A stretch of 64,000 nt of DNA from positions 62,001-126,000 of the forward strand of contig JACOEH010000004.1 in NCBI GenBank assembly GCA_024998685.1, read 5' to 3'. The translations under genes and the position numbers were made by a program. Positions within the stretch are counted from its first letter, which is position 1, and every line of letters begins with the position of its first letter. A model generated the notes under the pieces. That model was not told the origin of the DNA and did no database searches. It worked only from the letters and a program-made list of their open reading frames with translations. The stretch comes from Nitrospira sp. (GTDB lineage: Bacteria > Nitrospirota > Nitrospiria > Nitrospirales > Nitrospiraceae). Positions 8,499-17,364 of this stretch are shown in pieces.

Positions 8499-10355
8499 AT
8501 GAGTCGCGACGCCTGGGGCATCGATCCCGTATACCAAGACGCGATGGGAAAGGAGCAAACGGTATCCCGGGAATCTATCGAAGCAATCCGGTCGGCGATC
8601 GGACGTCCCCCGAAGGAACCAGAATCCCTATTCGATGAACCGGTCAAAGTAGTCCGTCGCGGAGAATCGTTCGCCGTTCCAGGCCCTGCCGAGCTGCGGC
8701 TGGAAGACGGCACCGCTATGGAGGTGGGTGATCGGCTACCGAATGACGTGCCCCTCGGCTATCACGAACTCGCGCCGAAGGGTGGGTCTCCGTCCATGAA
8801 GCTCATTGTTACGCCTGGATGCTGCCATCTTCCCTCGGGATTAAGAACCTGGGGATGGAGCGCGCAGGTCTATGCCGCGCGAAGCCGTTCAAGCTGGGGC
8901 CTCGGGGACTTAGCCGACCTTCGCCGCCTTGGGGAATGGGCCAAGTCCATTGGAGCGGGGATGGTGCTCATCAACCCTTTGAATGCGACTCTTCCGATTC
9001 TGCCTCAGGAAGCCAGTCCCTATTCGCCTTCCAGCCGCCGCTATCGGAATCCGCTCTATCTCCATATCGAAGATGTGCCGGGGTTCGAGCGAATCGAAGG
9101 CGATCTTCGGCAGCTCGCCGCGGACGCTCGTGCATTGAACGACGAACGGAAGATCGATCGCGATCGGGTGTTTCAACTGAAACTGAATGCCTTGGACAAA
9201 CTATGGGGCCTTTTCAGCGAAGACGCGGACTTCGATCGATTTCAGCGAGACCAAGGACCGTCGCTCGACCAATTCGCCGTCTTCAACGTGTTGGTGGAAG
9301 AGCATGGCGCCGACTGGCGGCGATGGCCGAGCGGATATCGGCGTCCCGACGCGGGCGACATGCAGCGGTTCACCCAAGAGCGCGCCGATCGCGTGCGCTT
9401 CCATAAATGGCTGCAGTGGCTGTTGGACCGCCAACTGGCGCGTGCGGCGGAACCGGCGGCATTGATGCAGGACTTGCCCGTGGGCTTTTCACCCAATGGA
9501 GCGGCCGCCTGGGCTTGGCAGGATCTCGTGGCACTCGATTGCTCGATCGGAGCTCCCCCCGACCTCTTCAACAAAGTGGGACAGAATTGGGGCTTGCCGC
9601 CGTTCATTCCACACAGACTACGGCAGGCGGCCTATGAACCGTTCATTCAGACGATCCGCGCCGCGATGCGCCATACCGGAGGGCTGCGTATCGACCATGT
9701 CATGGGCCTTTTTCGGCTGTGGTGGGTTCCTCATGGCTGCGCACCGAAGGATGGTGCTTATGTGCGGTATCGGGCTGATGACCTGCTGGGCATCATCGCG
9801 TTGGAAAGCCGGCGAGCCGGCGCGGTAGTGGTCGGTGAAGATCTCGGCACAGTCGAAGAGGGCGTTCGTGAGCAGATGGCGGCGTGCGATATGCTGTCTT
9901 ACCGGTTACTCTGGTTCGAGGATACCACGCCGTCGGACTATCCGGAGAAGGCCTTGGCCGCCGTGACCACACACGATCTCCCTACACTGGCCGGCATCTG
10001 GACCGGGGCGGATTTAGATCTTCAGCGCCGGAGCGGGTTGGATCCGGACAAGGCCGCGGCCGAAAAGTTGCGGCAGAAGATGGCGCAGATCAGCGGAATC
10101 GATCAGCGCACTGATTTGGAAACGGCGGCCGTCCGCACGTTCGAGCAATTGGCGGTCGCGCCCTCGGTTATCGTCATGGCCACGATGGAGGCGGCCTGCC
10201 TTGCCTCGGAGCGACCCAATATGCCGGGAGCGGAGGGCACATATCCCAACTGGTCCCTGGCATTGCCGCTCTCGCTTGAAGAAATCGAAACGGCTCAGTT
10301 TCCACACCGTCTAGGGAAAGTTTTGAGTCGCCGCAATCGCGCCCACGTGCGCTGA
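8499..10355 (+). CDS. malQ: 4-alpha-glucanotransferase (amylomaltase)
   Basis: MalQ (EC 2.4.1.25, GH77) transfers alpha-1,4-glucan segments between maltooligosaccharides in the cytoplasm. The 618-residue product shows the family hallmarks: INPLNATLPILPQEASPYSP near residues 155-175, NPLYLH, the nucleophile motif GGLRIDHVMGLFRLWWVP, the acid/base motif GAVVVGEDLGTVEEGVR, and the transition-state Asp motif TTHDLPTLAGIWTG. GAGGA lies 8 nt before the ATG. About 150 N-terminal residues form the extra domain seen in E. coli-type MalQ. It probably shares a transcript with treZ. Confidence 0.93.
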   Translation: MSRDAWGIDPVYQDAMGKEQTVSRESIEAIRSAIGRPPKEPESLFDEPVKVVRRGESFAVPGPAELRLEDGTAMEVGDRLPNDVPLGYHELAPKGGSPSMKLIVTPGCCHLPSGLRTWGWSAQVYAARSRSSWGLGDLADLRRLGEWAKSIGAGMVLINPLNATLPILPQEASPYSPSSRRYRNPLYLHIEDVPGFERIEGDLRQLAADARALNDERKIDRDRVFQLKLNALDKLWGLFSEDADFDRFQRDQGPSLDQFAVFNVLVEEHGADWRRWPSGYRRPDAGDMQRFTQERADRVRFHKWLQWLLDRQLARAAEPAALMQDLPVGFSPNGAAAWAWQDLVALDCSIGAPPDLFNKVGQNWGLPPFIPHRLRQAAYEPFIQTIRAAMRHTGGLRIDHVMGLFRLWWVPHGCAPKDGAYVRYRADDLLGIIALESRRAGAVVVGEDLGTVEEGVREQMAACDMLSYRLLWFEDTTPSDYPEKALAAVTTHDLPTLAGIWTGADLDLQRRSGLDPDKAAAEKLRQKMAQISGIDQRTDLETAAVRTFEQLAVAPSVIVMATMEAACLASERPNMPGAEGTYPNWSLALPLSLEEIETAQFPHRLGKVLSRRNRAHVR

Positions 10356-10519
10356 ATCGCCGCCTCCCCTGTGCAGATGTGCGCAGGCTTGACGTCCGAT
10401 GACGCGCCTCGGGGAGTGACTATGATGCCCGCGAAATCCAACTGGTCCGAATCTGTTTTATGTTCGGATGGTCAAAGGGTATCGACCGGAGGTGAGTGAA
10501 TATGTAGGGCCGCTTAGGA

Positions 10520-12655
10520 TCAGCGCGTCTTATGCAACCGCAGCACCGCGATTGAGCGGGCTTTCAGGTCAAACGTTTCTCCGCCGCGGAACTGTTTGTG
10601 ATCGTCCGGCTTCTCGGGATCGCTCGTATCGATCAGCATTTCCCATCGAACGCCCCGCTGATGCGCGGGCAGGATGAAGGGAAGCGGCTCATGATGGGCG
10701 TTAAACAGCAATAACAATGTGTCCCCACGGATGGTCCGTCCTTTGTAGTCCTTCTCTTCGATGGCGTCGCCGGCCAGCCGCACCCCCAGAGAGCGGGCAT
10801 GCTCGTTCTGCCAATCTTGATCGGTCATTTCATGGCCGTCGGGACGAAACCACGCGATATCCTTGATTTCGGACCCGCGAATGCGACGTCCCTGGAAGAA
10901 TTGACGCCTGCCCAGCACCGGCTGCTCACGCCGTAATTGAATGAGGCGCCGCACGAAAGCCAACAGTTGACGATCGCGGTCTTTCAAGTCCCAATTAAAC
11001 CAGCTGATTTCATTGTCCTGACAGTAGGCGTTATTGTTGCCTCCCTGGGTGCGGCCCAATTCATCGCCCCCGCACAGCATGGGGACTCCTTGGGAGAGAA
11101 GGAGGGTCGCAAGGAAATTACGTTTTTGTTGCTCTCGCAGGGCGACGATCGCCGGATCATTCGTCGGGCCTTCCACGCCGCAATTCCAGCTTTGGTTGTT
11201 GTCGTTGCCGTCCCGATTCTCTTCTCCGTTCGCTTCATTGTGTTTCTCGTTGTACGACACCAGGTCGTTGAGCGTGAAACCGTCATGGGCGGTGACGAAG
11301 TTGATGCTGGCGTACGGGCGTTTCCCGCTGCGTTCGTACAGATCGCTGCTGCCTGATAAGCGATAGCCGAACTCGGATACTTGCCCTCCGTCTCCCTTGA
11401 CATAGCGGCGGATGGTGTCGCGATACTTATCGTTCCATTCGGCCCAGCCTAAGGGAAAGTTTCCGACTTGGTAGCCTCCGGAAGCCAAGTCCCAGGGTTC
11501 GGCGATCAACTTGACTCGGGAGAGGATCGGGTCCTGGTAGATGATGTCGAAGAATGCGCCGAGGCGGTTCACGTCGTGCAGCTCCCGCGCCAGGGCGGAG
11601 GCGAGATCGAAACGGAACCCGTCGATGTGCATCTCTTCGACCCAATAGCGCAGGCTGTCCATGATGAGCTGCAACACGCGCGGATGGTTCATGTTCAGCG
11701 TATTGCCGCACCCCGTGTAATCCATGTAGTAGCGTTTGTTGTCGTCCACCAGGCGATAGTATGCGGCGTTATCGATGCCGCGGAAACAGAGAGTCGGTCC
11801 GAGTTGATTCCCTTCCGCCGTATGGTTGTAGACGACGTCGAGAATGACTTCGATGCCTTCGCTGTGCAACGTTTTCACCATCGCCTTGAACTCGCGCACC
11901 TGCTCACCGCGTTTCTGCGAATGGGCATACTGAATATCGGGGGCGAAAAAACCGATGGAATTATAGCCCCAATAGTTCGTGAGCCCGCGATCCTGAAGAT
12001 GTTTCTCGCGGACGAAATGATGGACGGGCAACAATTCGACGGCTGTGACGCCGAGGGTTTTCAGATGATCCAGAATAGCCGGCGAAGTCATCCCTAGGTA
12101 GGTCCCTCGCAAATCCTCCGGCACGTCAGGGTGGCGGGCCGTCAATCCTTTCACGTGCACTTCATAGATCACCGTCTCGTCCCAAGGAGTGCGGAGGAGT
12201 TTATCGGCGCCCCAGGTGAACGCGGAATCGACCACCACGCTTTTGGGAACGTAGGCGGCGTTATCCCGGTCGTCCATCGAGAGGTCGGCTTGTGGATCAC
12301 CGAGTCGATAGCCGAACATGAGCCCGTCGGACCACTGCACGTTGCCCGCCACCGCTTTCGCGTACGGGTCGATGAGAAGTTTGGCGGGATTGAATCGATG
12401 GCCCTGCGCCGGATCATAAGGGCCGTGGACGCGATACCCATAGTGCTGTCCGGGAAAGAGCTCCGGCAAGTACACATGCCAGACTTGATTGGTCCGTTCT
12501 TCGAGCGGAATGCAAACGGATGGGCGTGGATCGTCGGCACGATCGAACAGGCACAATTCCACTTTCGTCGCATTTTCCGAGAACAAGGCAAAGTTGACGC
12601 CCTGTCCGTCCCAATCGGCTCCCAGCGGGAATGGACTGCCTGACCACCTGCGCAT
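10520..12655 (-). CDS. glgX: glycogen debranching enzyme GlgX (isoamylase type)
   Basis: The 711-residue protein belongs to GH13 subfamily 11 and hydrolyses alpha-1,6 branches of glycogen or limit dextrins. It starts SGSPFPLGADWDGQGVNFA (CBM48 sandwich) and contains YEVHVKGLT, LDVVYNHTAEG, GFRFDLASALAR (nucleophile Asp), KLIAEPWDLASGGYQVG (acid/base Glu) and NFVTAHDGFTLNDLVSYN (third acid), plus RDGNDNNQSWNCG. The start at 12655 is chosen because AAAGGTG lies 6 nt upstream; the open frame extends further but without family similarity. It is convergent with malQ. Together with treZ and malQ it makes a glycogen-to-trehalose/maltodextrin set. Confidence 0.93.
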   Translation of the reverse strand: MRRWSGSPFPLGADWDGQGVNFALFSENATKVELCLFDRADDPRPSVCIPLEERTNQVWHVYLPELFPGQHYGYRVHGPYDPAQGHRFNPAKLLIDPYAKAVAGNVQWSDGLMFGYRLGDPQADLSMDDRDNAAYVPKSVVVDSAFTWGADKLLRTPWDETVIYEVHVKGLTARHPDVPEDLRGTYLGMTSPAILDHLKTLGVTAVELLPVHHFVREKHLQDRGLTNYWGYNSIGFFAPDIQYAHSQKRGEQVREFKAMVKTLHSEGIEVILDVVYNHTAEGNQLGPTLCFRGIDNAAYYRLVDDNKRYYMDYTGCGNTLNMNHPRVLQLIMDSLRYWVEEMHIDGFRFDLASALARELHDVNRLGAFFDIIYQDPILSRVKLIAEPWDLASGGYQVGNFPLGWAEWNDKYRDTIRRYVKGDGGQVSEFGYRLSGSSDLYERSGKRPYASINFVTAHDGFTLNDLVSYNEKHNEANGEENRDGNDNNQSWNCGVEGPTNDPAIVALREQQKRNFLATLLLSQGVPMLCGGDELGRTQGGNNNAYCQDNEISWFNWDLKDRDRQLLAFVRRLIQLRREQPVLGRRQFFQGRRIRGSEIKDIAWFRPDGHEMTDQDWQNEHARSLGVRLAGDAIEEKDYKGRTIRGDTLLLLFNAHHEPLPFILPAHQRGVRWEMLIDTSDPEKPDDHKQFRGGETFDLKARSIAVLRLHKTR

Positions 12656-13032
12656 GTTCACACCTTTCAACAAGATAAATGTTTGCCGGCACGTGATGAT
12701 ACCATACCGGAGTCTCAGTAAACATCCCGTTACGGAGGGCGTGGATGAAAGACAATTTGTCTCGTATGGGACACCTGTCTGAAAGGTCTGTGTGGTACCG
12801 CAGGCATATGGATGATGACGGAAGCGTCGCGCCGGGCGACGTATTGGCCGCTTGTTGCACAATGCCAGATAAACCTTGCCGTCACAGAACCGAGCCAGTG
12901 CTCGATCGGAGTATGCTCACGGAGACCGGGACATCTCCTAGTTCATATGGGTTCCTCCCTACTCTATGGTAGAGCCCTGCATTGATGGAGCCTTTACAAC
13001 AATGAGGAGGCGGAGGTGATCTGAGGTGATCT
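12656..13032. other. 377-bp intergenic region, no gene seen
   Basis: Divergent region between glgX and the small gene at 13033. It contains no recognisable gene, only short frames lacking ribosome sites. A tandem GAGGTGATCT occurs just before the next start (13014-13032). Confidence 0.5.
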
Positions 13033-13308
13033 ATGGTCATGACGATCCTGCGTGATCGAATCCAGACAGCACTGGAACAATTGGGTACAGAGTGCCCACT
13101 GGAAGAGGTCATGGACCTTTGTCCGGGCATCACGTGGAATCAGATATTCCTGGCCATTGATCACCTGAGCCGGACAGGGCACGTTCGTATACGGTTGGAT
13201 GCCGACAGGACGTACTGGGTTCAGTCCTATCACCATCGGGCGGTCAAATGCACACACGACTCGCCCGTTGACTCTCGAGCATTCGAGCACGAACTGAGCG
13301 TTTCCTAG
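13033..13308 (+). CDS. small protein with predicted winged-helix fold
   Basis: The 91-residue product starts behind GGAGGTGAT/GAGGTGAT repeats. Residues 1-65 (LRDRIQTALEQLGTECPLEEVMDLCPGITWNQ and IFLAIDHLSRTGHVRIRLD) have the helix-turn-helix-wing layout of small DNA-binding proteins: a recognition-like helix ITWNQIFLAIDHLSRTG and a beta wing VRIRLDADRTYWVQ. No ligand or metal domain follows. I do not recognise a named family. A small transcription regulator is the best guess. Confidence 0.65.
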   Translation: MVMTILRDRIQTALEQLGTECPLEEVMDLCPGITWNQIFLAIDHLSRTGHVRIRLDADRTYWVQSYHHRAVKCTHDSPVDSRAFEHELSVS

Positions 13309-13610
13309 GCCTGCCTTAGCGAACGCTGGGTGCGGCATTTTTTCGTCTTACAGCTCACCGATAACAGACCAGAGTCGATGGCCCGAGGCGCGGTCTTGGG
13401 CATTTCCTAGTGGTGCGCTTCCACACGCACGTAGTGAAATCAAATAAATCACGGACGCGAACCTATTCAGCAAAGGCAACACGCGAGCAAAATATGATCG
13501 ATGAGATCGGTCAAGCGATAGCAGATGAGGATACAGAGTTCGGCACCACAGCCAGGCAAAGCGTATGCCGTAGACCAAGTATTTATGAAATGTTGGTTCA
13601 AGGAGGGTTT
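13309..13610. other. 300-bp gap, no gene seen
   Basis: An open frame from 13410 reads into the SlyD-like gene, but it has no ribosome site and its peptide looks non-coding, so the gap is treated as leader DNA. Confidence 0.45.
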
Positions 13611-14309
13611 ATGCAAATTTTAAAATCTGCGATTCCATGCAGCCGATCGGCTGCATTGGCAAGCGCGACCATGATGACCCTTTTGATTCTTCCTCTGATA
13701 TTCGTCACTGAGCCATCATTGGGGCCGCAACTCCCATCCCTTCCTAAAATGGTTCCCACTCTGATGTCAGGCAGCTCCGCACAGGAGAATGCGGACAGAA
13801 ATCCTCCGGTTGAGGACGGAGCCATCGTGTTCTTGGAATATACGATTACGATTCCGGAATCTGATCTGAGTATTCCAAATAATCTCGGTCTCTTTGAACA
13901 AGGTCATCATGATTTGTTGCCCATCGTTGAACAAGCGCTCTCAGGCATGAAAAAAGGCGAAGACAAACGCATTGATCTCAGCTCGGAAGAGGCGTTTGGT
14001 CCTTATGATGAATCGAAAAGAGGGGAGATTAACAGGGATCGCTTGCCGGAAGACGTTCAACCGGGAATGATTTTCATGACGGATGAGGGCATTCCATTCG
14101 TCGTTGTCGATCTTGTGGGACCCACGGCCAAGATCGATTTTAATCATCCTTTGGCAGGAAGACATGTGGTGATCGATGTCAGGATTTTAAACGTCGAAAT
14201 TCCCTCGCATAATGATCAAAATCTTCAGCCTGACGACGGCGATGTCGCCGACGGGCCGAGGACGGACTTTGATTTCCTTTCCACGCAGAGGAGATCCCAA
14301 GACATCTGA
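13611..14309 (+). CDS. exported FKBP-type peptidyl-prolyl isomerase, SlyD-like
   Basis: The start at 13611 follows AAGGAGGG by 3 nt. Residues 1-40 form an unusually long signal sequence (CSRSAALASATMMTLLILPL). The mature part has GAIVFLEYTITIPESD, then ALSGMKKGEDKRIDLSSEEAFGPYD, then PGMIFMTDEG and PFVVVDLVGPTAKIDFNHPLAG: the split FKBP domain with an inserted IF chaperone domain, ending in the DFNHPLAGxxxxxDV signature of SlyD. Unlike cytoplasmic SlyD it lacks the His-rich nickel tail; the C-terminus is acidic. It would act as a folding catalyst in the periplasm. Confidence 0.85.
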   Translation: MQILKSAIPCSRSAALASATMMTLLILPLIFVTEPSLGPQLPSLPKMVPTLMSGSSAQENADRNPPVEDGAIVFLEYTITIPESDLSIPNNLGLFEQGHHDLLPIVEQALSGMKKGEDKRIDLSSEEAFGPYDESKRGEINRDRLPEDVQPGMIFMTDEGIPFVVVDLVGPTAKIDFNHPLAGRHVVIDVRILNVEIPSHNDQNLQPDDGDVADGPRTDFDFLSTQRRSQDI

Positions 14310-14543
14310 GGCTCTATAGCACCGCCGCCGAGTTGCGCGGACCCAGAGAACCGAAACGTAGTCGTGCAGTACGTCGAGGGTTCGAGGGGGGCGAGTCCGC
14401 CGGCTGAGGCTCGTCTGAACAGGCGGATCGGCGATTGCAGCAGAGGTGTTCATGAGTAAGGCGGGCTAGGGGATTTACTGGTGTTGAGGCTATAGGAATC
14501 AGGATACAACCTACGTCTCCCGAGAGAGGAGGTATTGTCCCTC

Positions 14544-14945
14544 ATGGAACATTACATTACGAATATCGAAGAATCGACTATCAAAAACGACATGTTTCGC
14601 AAGGTCTTGTTCACGGCAGAGCACAGCCAATTAGTCTTGATGAGCCTCAAGCCGGGAGAAGATATCGGGACAGAAACTCATCGGTTGGATCAATTCATCA
14701 GAGTGGAAGCAGGGCGCGGTACCGCATATCTGAACGGGGCGGAGTATCCGCTTGAAGACGGTACAGCGGTGGTCATACCGTCGGGAACCGAGCACAATAT
14801 CCTGAATTCAGGACAAGAGGCCTTGAAGCTCTACACGATCTATAGTCCACCGGAGCACAAAGACGGCATTGTGCATGTGACGAAACGGGATGCGCTCAAC
14901 GATCGAGAGGACCACTTCGACGGCAAGACCACCACCATGCTTTAG
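14544..14945 (+). CDS. cupin-domain protein
   Basis: The 133-residue protein is a single small beta barrel: motif 1 KPGEDIGTETHRLDQFIRVEAGRG and motif 2 PSGTEHNILNSG, each with the usual metal-binding His/Glu positions partly kept (ETH...Q...E, then H). GAGAGGAGG lies 11 nt before the chosen ATG; an in-frame TTG at 14535 is closer and cannot be excluded. The C-terminus SPPEHKDGIVHVTKRDA is typical of a widespread mannose-6-phosphate-isomerase-like cupin of unknown substrate. It lies upstream of pqqA in the same direction but 320 bp away. Confidence 0.85.
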   Translation: MEHYITNIEESTIKNDMFRKVLFTAEHSQLVLMSLKPGEDIGTETHRLDQFIRVEAGRGTAYLNGAEYPLEDGTAVVIPSGTEHNILNSGQEALKLYTIYSPPEHKDGIVHVTKRDALNDREDHFDGKTTTML

Positions 14946-15267
14946 AATTTGTCCGCGGCAGGTCTCGTTGCAACGGCGAAGGTCATATGAACATATGAAA
15001 TTGGGGGGCGGTATTGGGGAGCGACTTTGGGCCTCATCACGGCCGGTTCGACTATGCAGATGCAGGGTCTCAATAATGGGCAAGTGAAGGATCATGAAGC
15101 GTCCGACCTGAGTTCTCAGTGAGCGCCGGGACGATTCAATATCGGCCGAACATGAATCCTGATCTCTTCGTTCGGAGGATCACTGAACAGCGATGTTTTT
15201 TGTGCAATTCAAGCGACGATCGGCACATGACCTATCCATGACCCATCAATAGAAGGAGACCACTGCC

Positions 15268-15408
15268 ATGAATTGGGAAGGGCCTTCGTTTACGGAAGTA
15301 AAAATGGACTCTGAAATCAACTCGTATCAAGATGATTTTCGAGACGGCCCCGACGTGAACGAACCATCGAAGGCAACGCCCATCATCGCCACTCGTCAAG
15401 ACCAGTAA
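15268..15408 (+). CDS. pqqA: PQQ precursor peptide PqqA, with long C-terminal tail
   Basis: A 46-codon gene lies 12 bp before pqqB, with AAGGAG 6-11 nt before its ATG. PqqA is the ribosomal peptide whose Glu and Tyr side chains are joined by PqqE and cut out to give pyrroloquinoline quinone. The required Glu-x-x-x-Tyr is present as EINSY at Glu16 and Tyr20, exactly the spacing of known PqqA. Usual PqqA peptides are about 22-30 residues; this one carries 26 residues after Tyr20 (QDDFRDGPDVNEPS and so on), an acidic follower. Identity is strong because of position at the head of pqqBCDE and the crosslink motif. Confidence 0.88.
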   Translation: MNWEGPSFTEVKMDSEINSYQDDFRDGPDVNEPSKATPIIATRQDQ

Positions 15409-15420
15409 TGGGCGGATGTG

Positions 15421-16344
15421 ATGCTTCTTCGGGTTCTAGGGTCGGCTGCCGGAGGTGGATTCCCACAGTGGAACTGCGCCTGTGTGAATTGCGGAGGCAT
15501 GCGGAAAGGGCTGATCGCCGCGAGCCCTCGGACAGAGGAGTCCATCGGACTCAGCGCGGGCGATGGTAACTGGTTTCTCATCAACGCCTCTCCGGACATT
15601 CGCGCTCAGATCGAAAGCTTCGGCGCCCTCCATCCTTCTCAATCACGTTCTACGCCGATCCAAGCCATCTTTTTGACCAATGGAGATCTGGACCACTGTT
15701 TGGGACTTCTCTCGCTCAGGGAAAATCACCGGCTCGTCCTGTATGCGACCGATTCCGTGCATCGCGGATTCACCGAAGGGAATGTCTTGTATCGGACGCT
15801 CCAGCGTTTCGACGAACAGGTCACATGGCGGACGTTGAAACTCGATGTTGAAGAACCGGTGTTGCACGCGGACGGAAGACCGTCGGGGCTGACGGTGACA
15901 GCCGTGGCCGTTCCGGGCAAGCCTCCGATCCATTTGGAAGGACTCGTTTCAGCCGGTCAGGCGGACCTGAATGTCGGACTTCGGTTTCGCCACTCGACCA
16001 ACGGGGGAGTGCTGGCCTATTTTCCTGCTGTCGGCCGGATCACGCCCTCGGTTCTCAATGCGCTCGAAGGAGCCGATTGCGTCATGTTCGACGGGACGTT
16101 TTGGTCGAGCGATGAACTGTCCGCGCCGGGCTTCCTTGAGAAATCGGCGGAAGATCTCGCACATTGCCCTGTCGGTGGACCGAGGGGAAGCCTTTCGATG
16201 CTTGCCAAGATTGCCGCTCCTCATCGGGTGTTCATCCACATCAACAACACCAATCCGATGTTACGAGAGGATTCTCACGAGCGACAAGTCGTTGAGACGG
16301 CAGGATGGGAGGTCGCATGGGACGGAATGGAGATCCGATTGTGA
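15421..16344 (+). CDS. pqqB: PQQ biosynthesis protein PqqB
   Basis: PqqB is a metallo-beta-lactamase-fold hydroxylase that acts on the crosslinked Glu-Tyr intermediate. The 307-residue product begins LRVLGSAAGGGFPQWNCAC, the family's signature start with Cys pairs (CACVNC), and has LTNGDLDHCLGLLSLRE (the degenerate metal motif of PqqB) and HINNTNPML near the C-terminus. The ATG at 15421 is used; an adjacent GTG at 15418 is in frame. It starts 12 bp after pqqA and overlaps pqqC by 1 nt (ATGA), implying translational coupling. Confidence 0.95.
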   Translation: MLLRVLGSAAGGGFPQWNCACVNCGGMRKGLIAASPRTEESIGLSAGDGNWFLINASPDIRAQIESFGALHPSQSRSTPIQAIFLTNGDLDHCLGLLSLRENHRLVLYATDSVHRGFTEGNVLYRTLQRFDEQVTWRTLKLDVEEPVLHADGRPSGLTVTAVAVPGKPPIHLEGLVSAGQADLNVGLRFRHSTNGGVLAYFPAVGRITPSVLNALEGADCVMFDGTFWSSDELSAPGFLEKSAEDLAHCPVGGPRGSLSMLAKIAAPHRVFIHINNTNPMLREDSHERQVVETAGWEVAWDGMEIRL

Positions 16345-17114
16345 TGATGAAGGAGGAGGATCCCTATCGTGATCGGCTCTCAAAGGATGCCTTTCTTGAA
16401 TGGCTCAAGCGGGAAGGTTCTCGTCGCTACCATGACCGGCACCCGTTCCATGAGCTGATGCACAATGGCAAATTGACGAAGACTCAGCTCCGACAGTGGG
16501 TACTGAACCGCTATTACTATCAAACGCGCATTCCCATCAAGGATGCCTTCATTGTTGCGAAATCCGAGGACCCGACTTTTCGGCGGATGTGGCTCCGTCG
16601 CATCCGGGACCATGACGGCGAACAGGAAGGAGAAGGGGGACTCGCACTATGGGTGGAGTTGGCACGAGGCGTAGGTCTCGACGCCGACGAAGTGAGGAGT
16701 TTCCGATCCGTACTTCCGGGAGTCAGACTCGCGTGCGATGAATATGTCCGGTTCGTTCGGAAGGCCCCGCTTCTCGAGGCCGTAGCCTCCTCGCTTACAG
16801 AATTGTTTGCGCCTTCCCTCATGGCACGGCGCCTCGACGCGTGGAAACGACATTATCCCTGGGTACGTCCGGAGTCCCTGGAGTATTTTCAGCTGCGTAT
16901 CTCTCGCGCAACGCTCGATTCGAACCAGGCCGTCGAATTCGTGGTTCAGCAGGCGGCCACCTATGCTCTTCAAGAAAGCTGTGTGAGGGCTTTGGTCAAG
17001 AAGGCCGATATTTTATGGGCCATGCTCGATCACCTCTCTTTGGCATATGTCCAAACGGGAACAGAACACAAGCGAACAACCCATGGCTCTCACCACAGTC
17101 AGGCCTCGGCTTAG
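16344..17114 (+). CDS. pqqC: pyrroloquinoline-quinone synthase PqqC
   Basis: PqqC (EC 1.3.3.11) is the cofactor-free oxidase for the last step of PQQ synthesis. The 256-residue protein is the all-helical TENA-like fold: HPFHELMHNGKLTKTQLRQW, NRYYYQTRIPIKDAFIVAKS, RRIRDHDGEQEGEGGLALW with the active-site His/Glu/Arg residues, and RISRATLDSNQAVEFV. Length matches the family. The first ATG overlaps the pqqB stop (ATGA); a second ATG follows directly. Its end overlaps the pqqD frame by up to 68 bp. Confidence 0.95.
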   Translation: MMKEEDPYRDRLSKDAFLEWLKREGSRRYHDRHPFHELMHNGKLTKTQLRQWVLNRYYYQTRIPIKDAFIVAKSEDPTFRRMWLRRIRDHDGEQEGEGGLALWVELARGVGLDADEVRSFRSVLPGVRLACDEYVRFVRKAPLLEAVASSLTELFAPSLMARRLDAWKRHYPWVRPESLEYFQLRISRATLDSNQAVEFVVQQAATYALQESCVRALVKKADILWAMLDHLSLAYVQTGTEHKRTTHGSHHSQASA

Positions 17115-17364
17115 TCCGAAAGCTCGTCTTCGGTTCGATCGGCGTACCGGCCGCCACTTGCTCTTGTACCCCGAAACAGGACTCGAGCTGAATCATACCG
17201 CTACGGCTATTGCGCGTCTTTGCACGGGTGAATGGACGGTCGATGACATGGTGGAACAACTGGCCCAAGCCTATGATGACGTGTCGCCTGACGAGGTCAG
17301 GCGGGAGGTGTGCGGATTTCTGGATGTCCTTTCCGACCGCGGTCTGCTTCAAGGTATGGCATGA
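17047..17364 (+). CDS. pqqD: PqqD peptide chaperone
   Basis: PqqD binds PqqA and presents it to the radical SAM enzyme PqqE. The 105-residue product contains RPRLSPKARLRFDRRTGRH, LLYPETGLELNHTATAIARL, CTGEWTVDDMVEQLAQAY and EVRREVCGFLDVLSDRGLL, the compact winged-helix RRE domain. It overlaps pqqC by 68 bp from the first ATG; an internal ATG at 17083 would cut the overlap to 32 bp and gives a more typical N-terminus. Neither has a clear ribosome site, so coupling to pqqC translation is likely. Confidence 0.93.
   Translation: MSKREQNTSEQPMALTTVRPRLSPKARLRFDRRTGRHLLLYPETGLELNHTATAIARLCTGEWTVDDMVEQLAQAYDDVSPDEVRREVCGFLDVLSDRGLLQGMA

Noticed and set aside
10937-12643. Several long plus-strand frames opposite glgX
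   Set aside because: They are antisense shadows of a high-GC gene; the minus-strand GH13 motifs are unambiguous.
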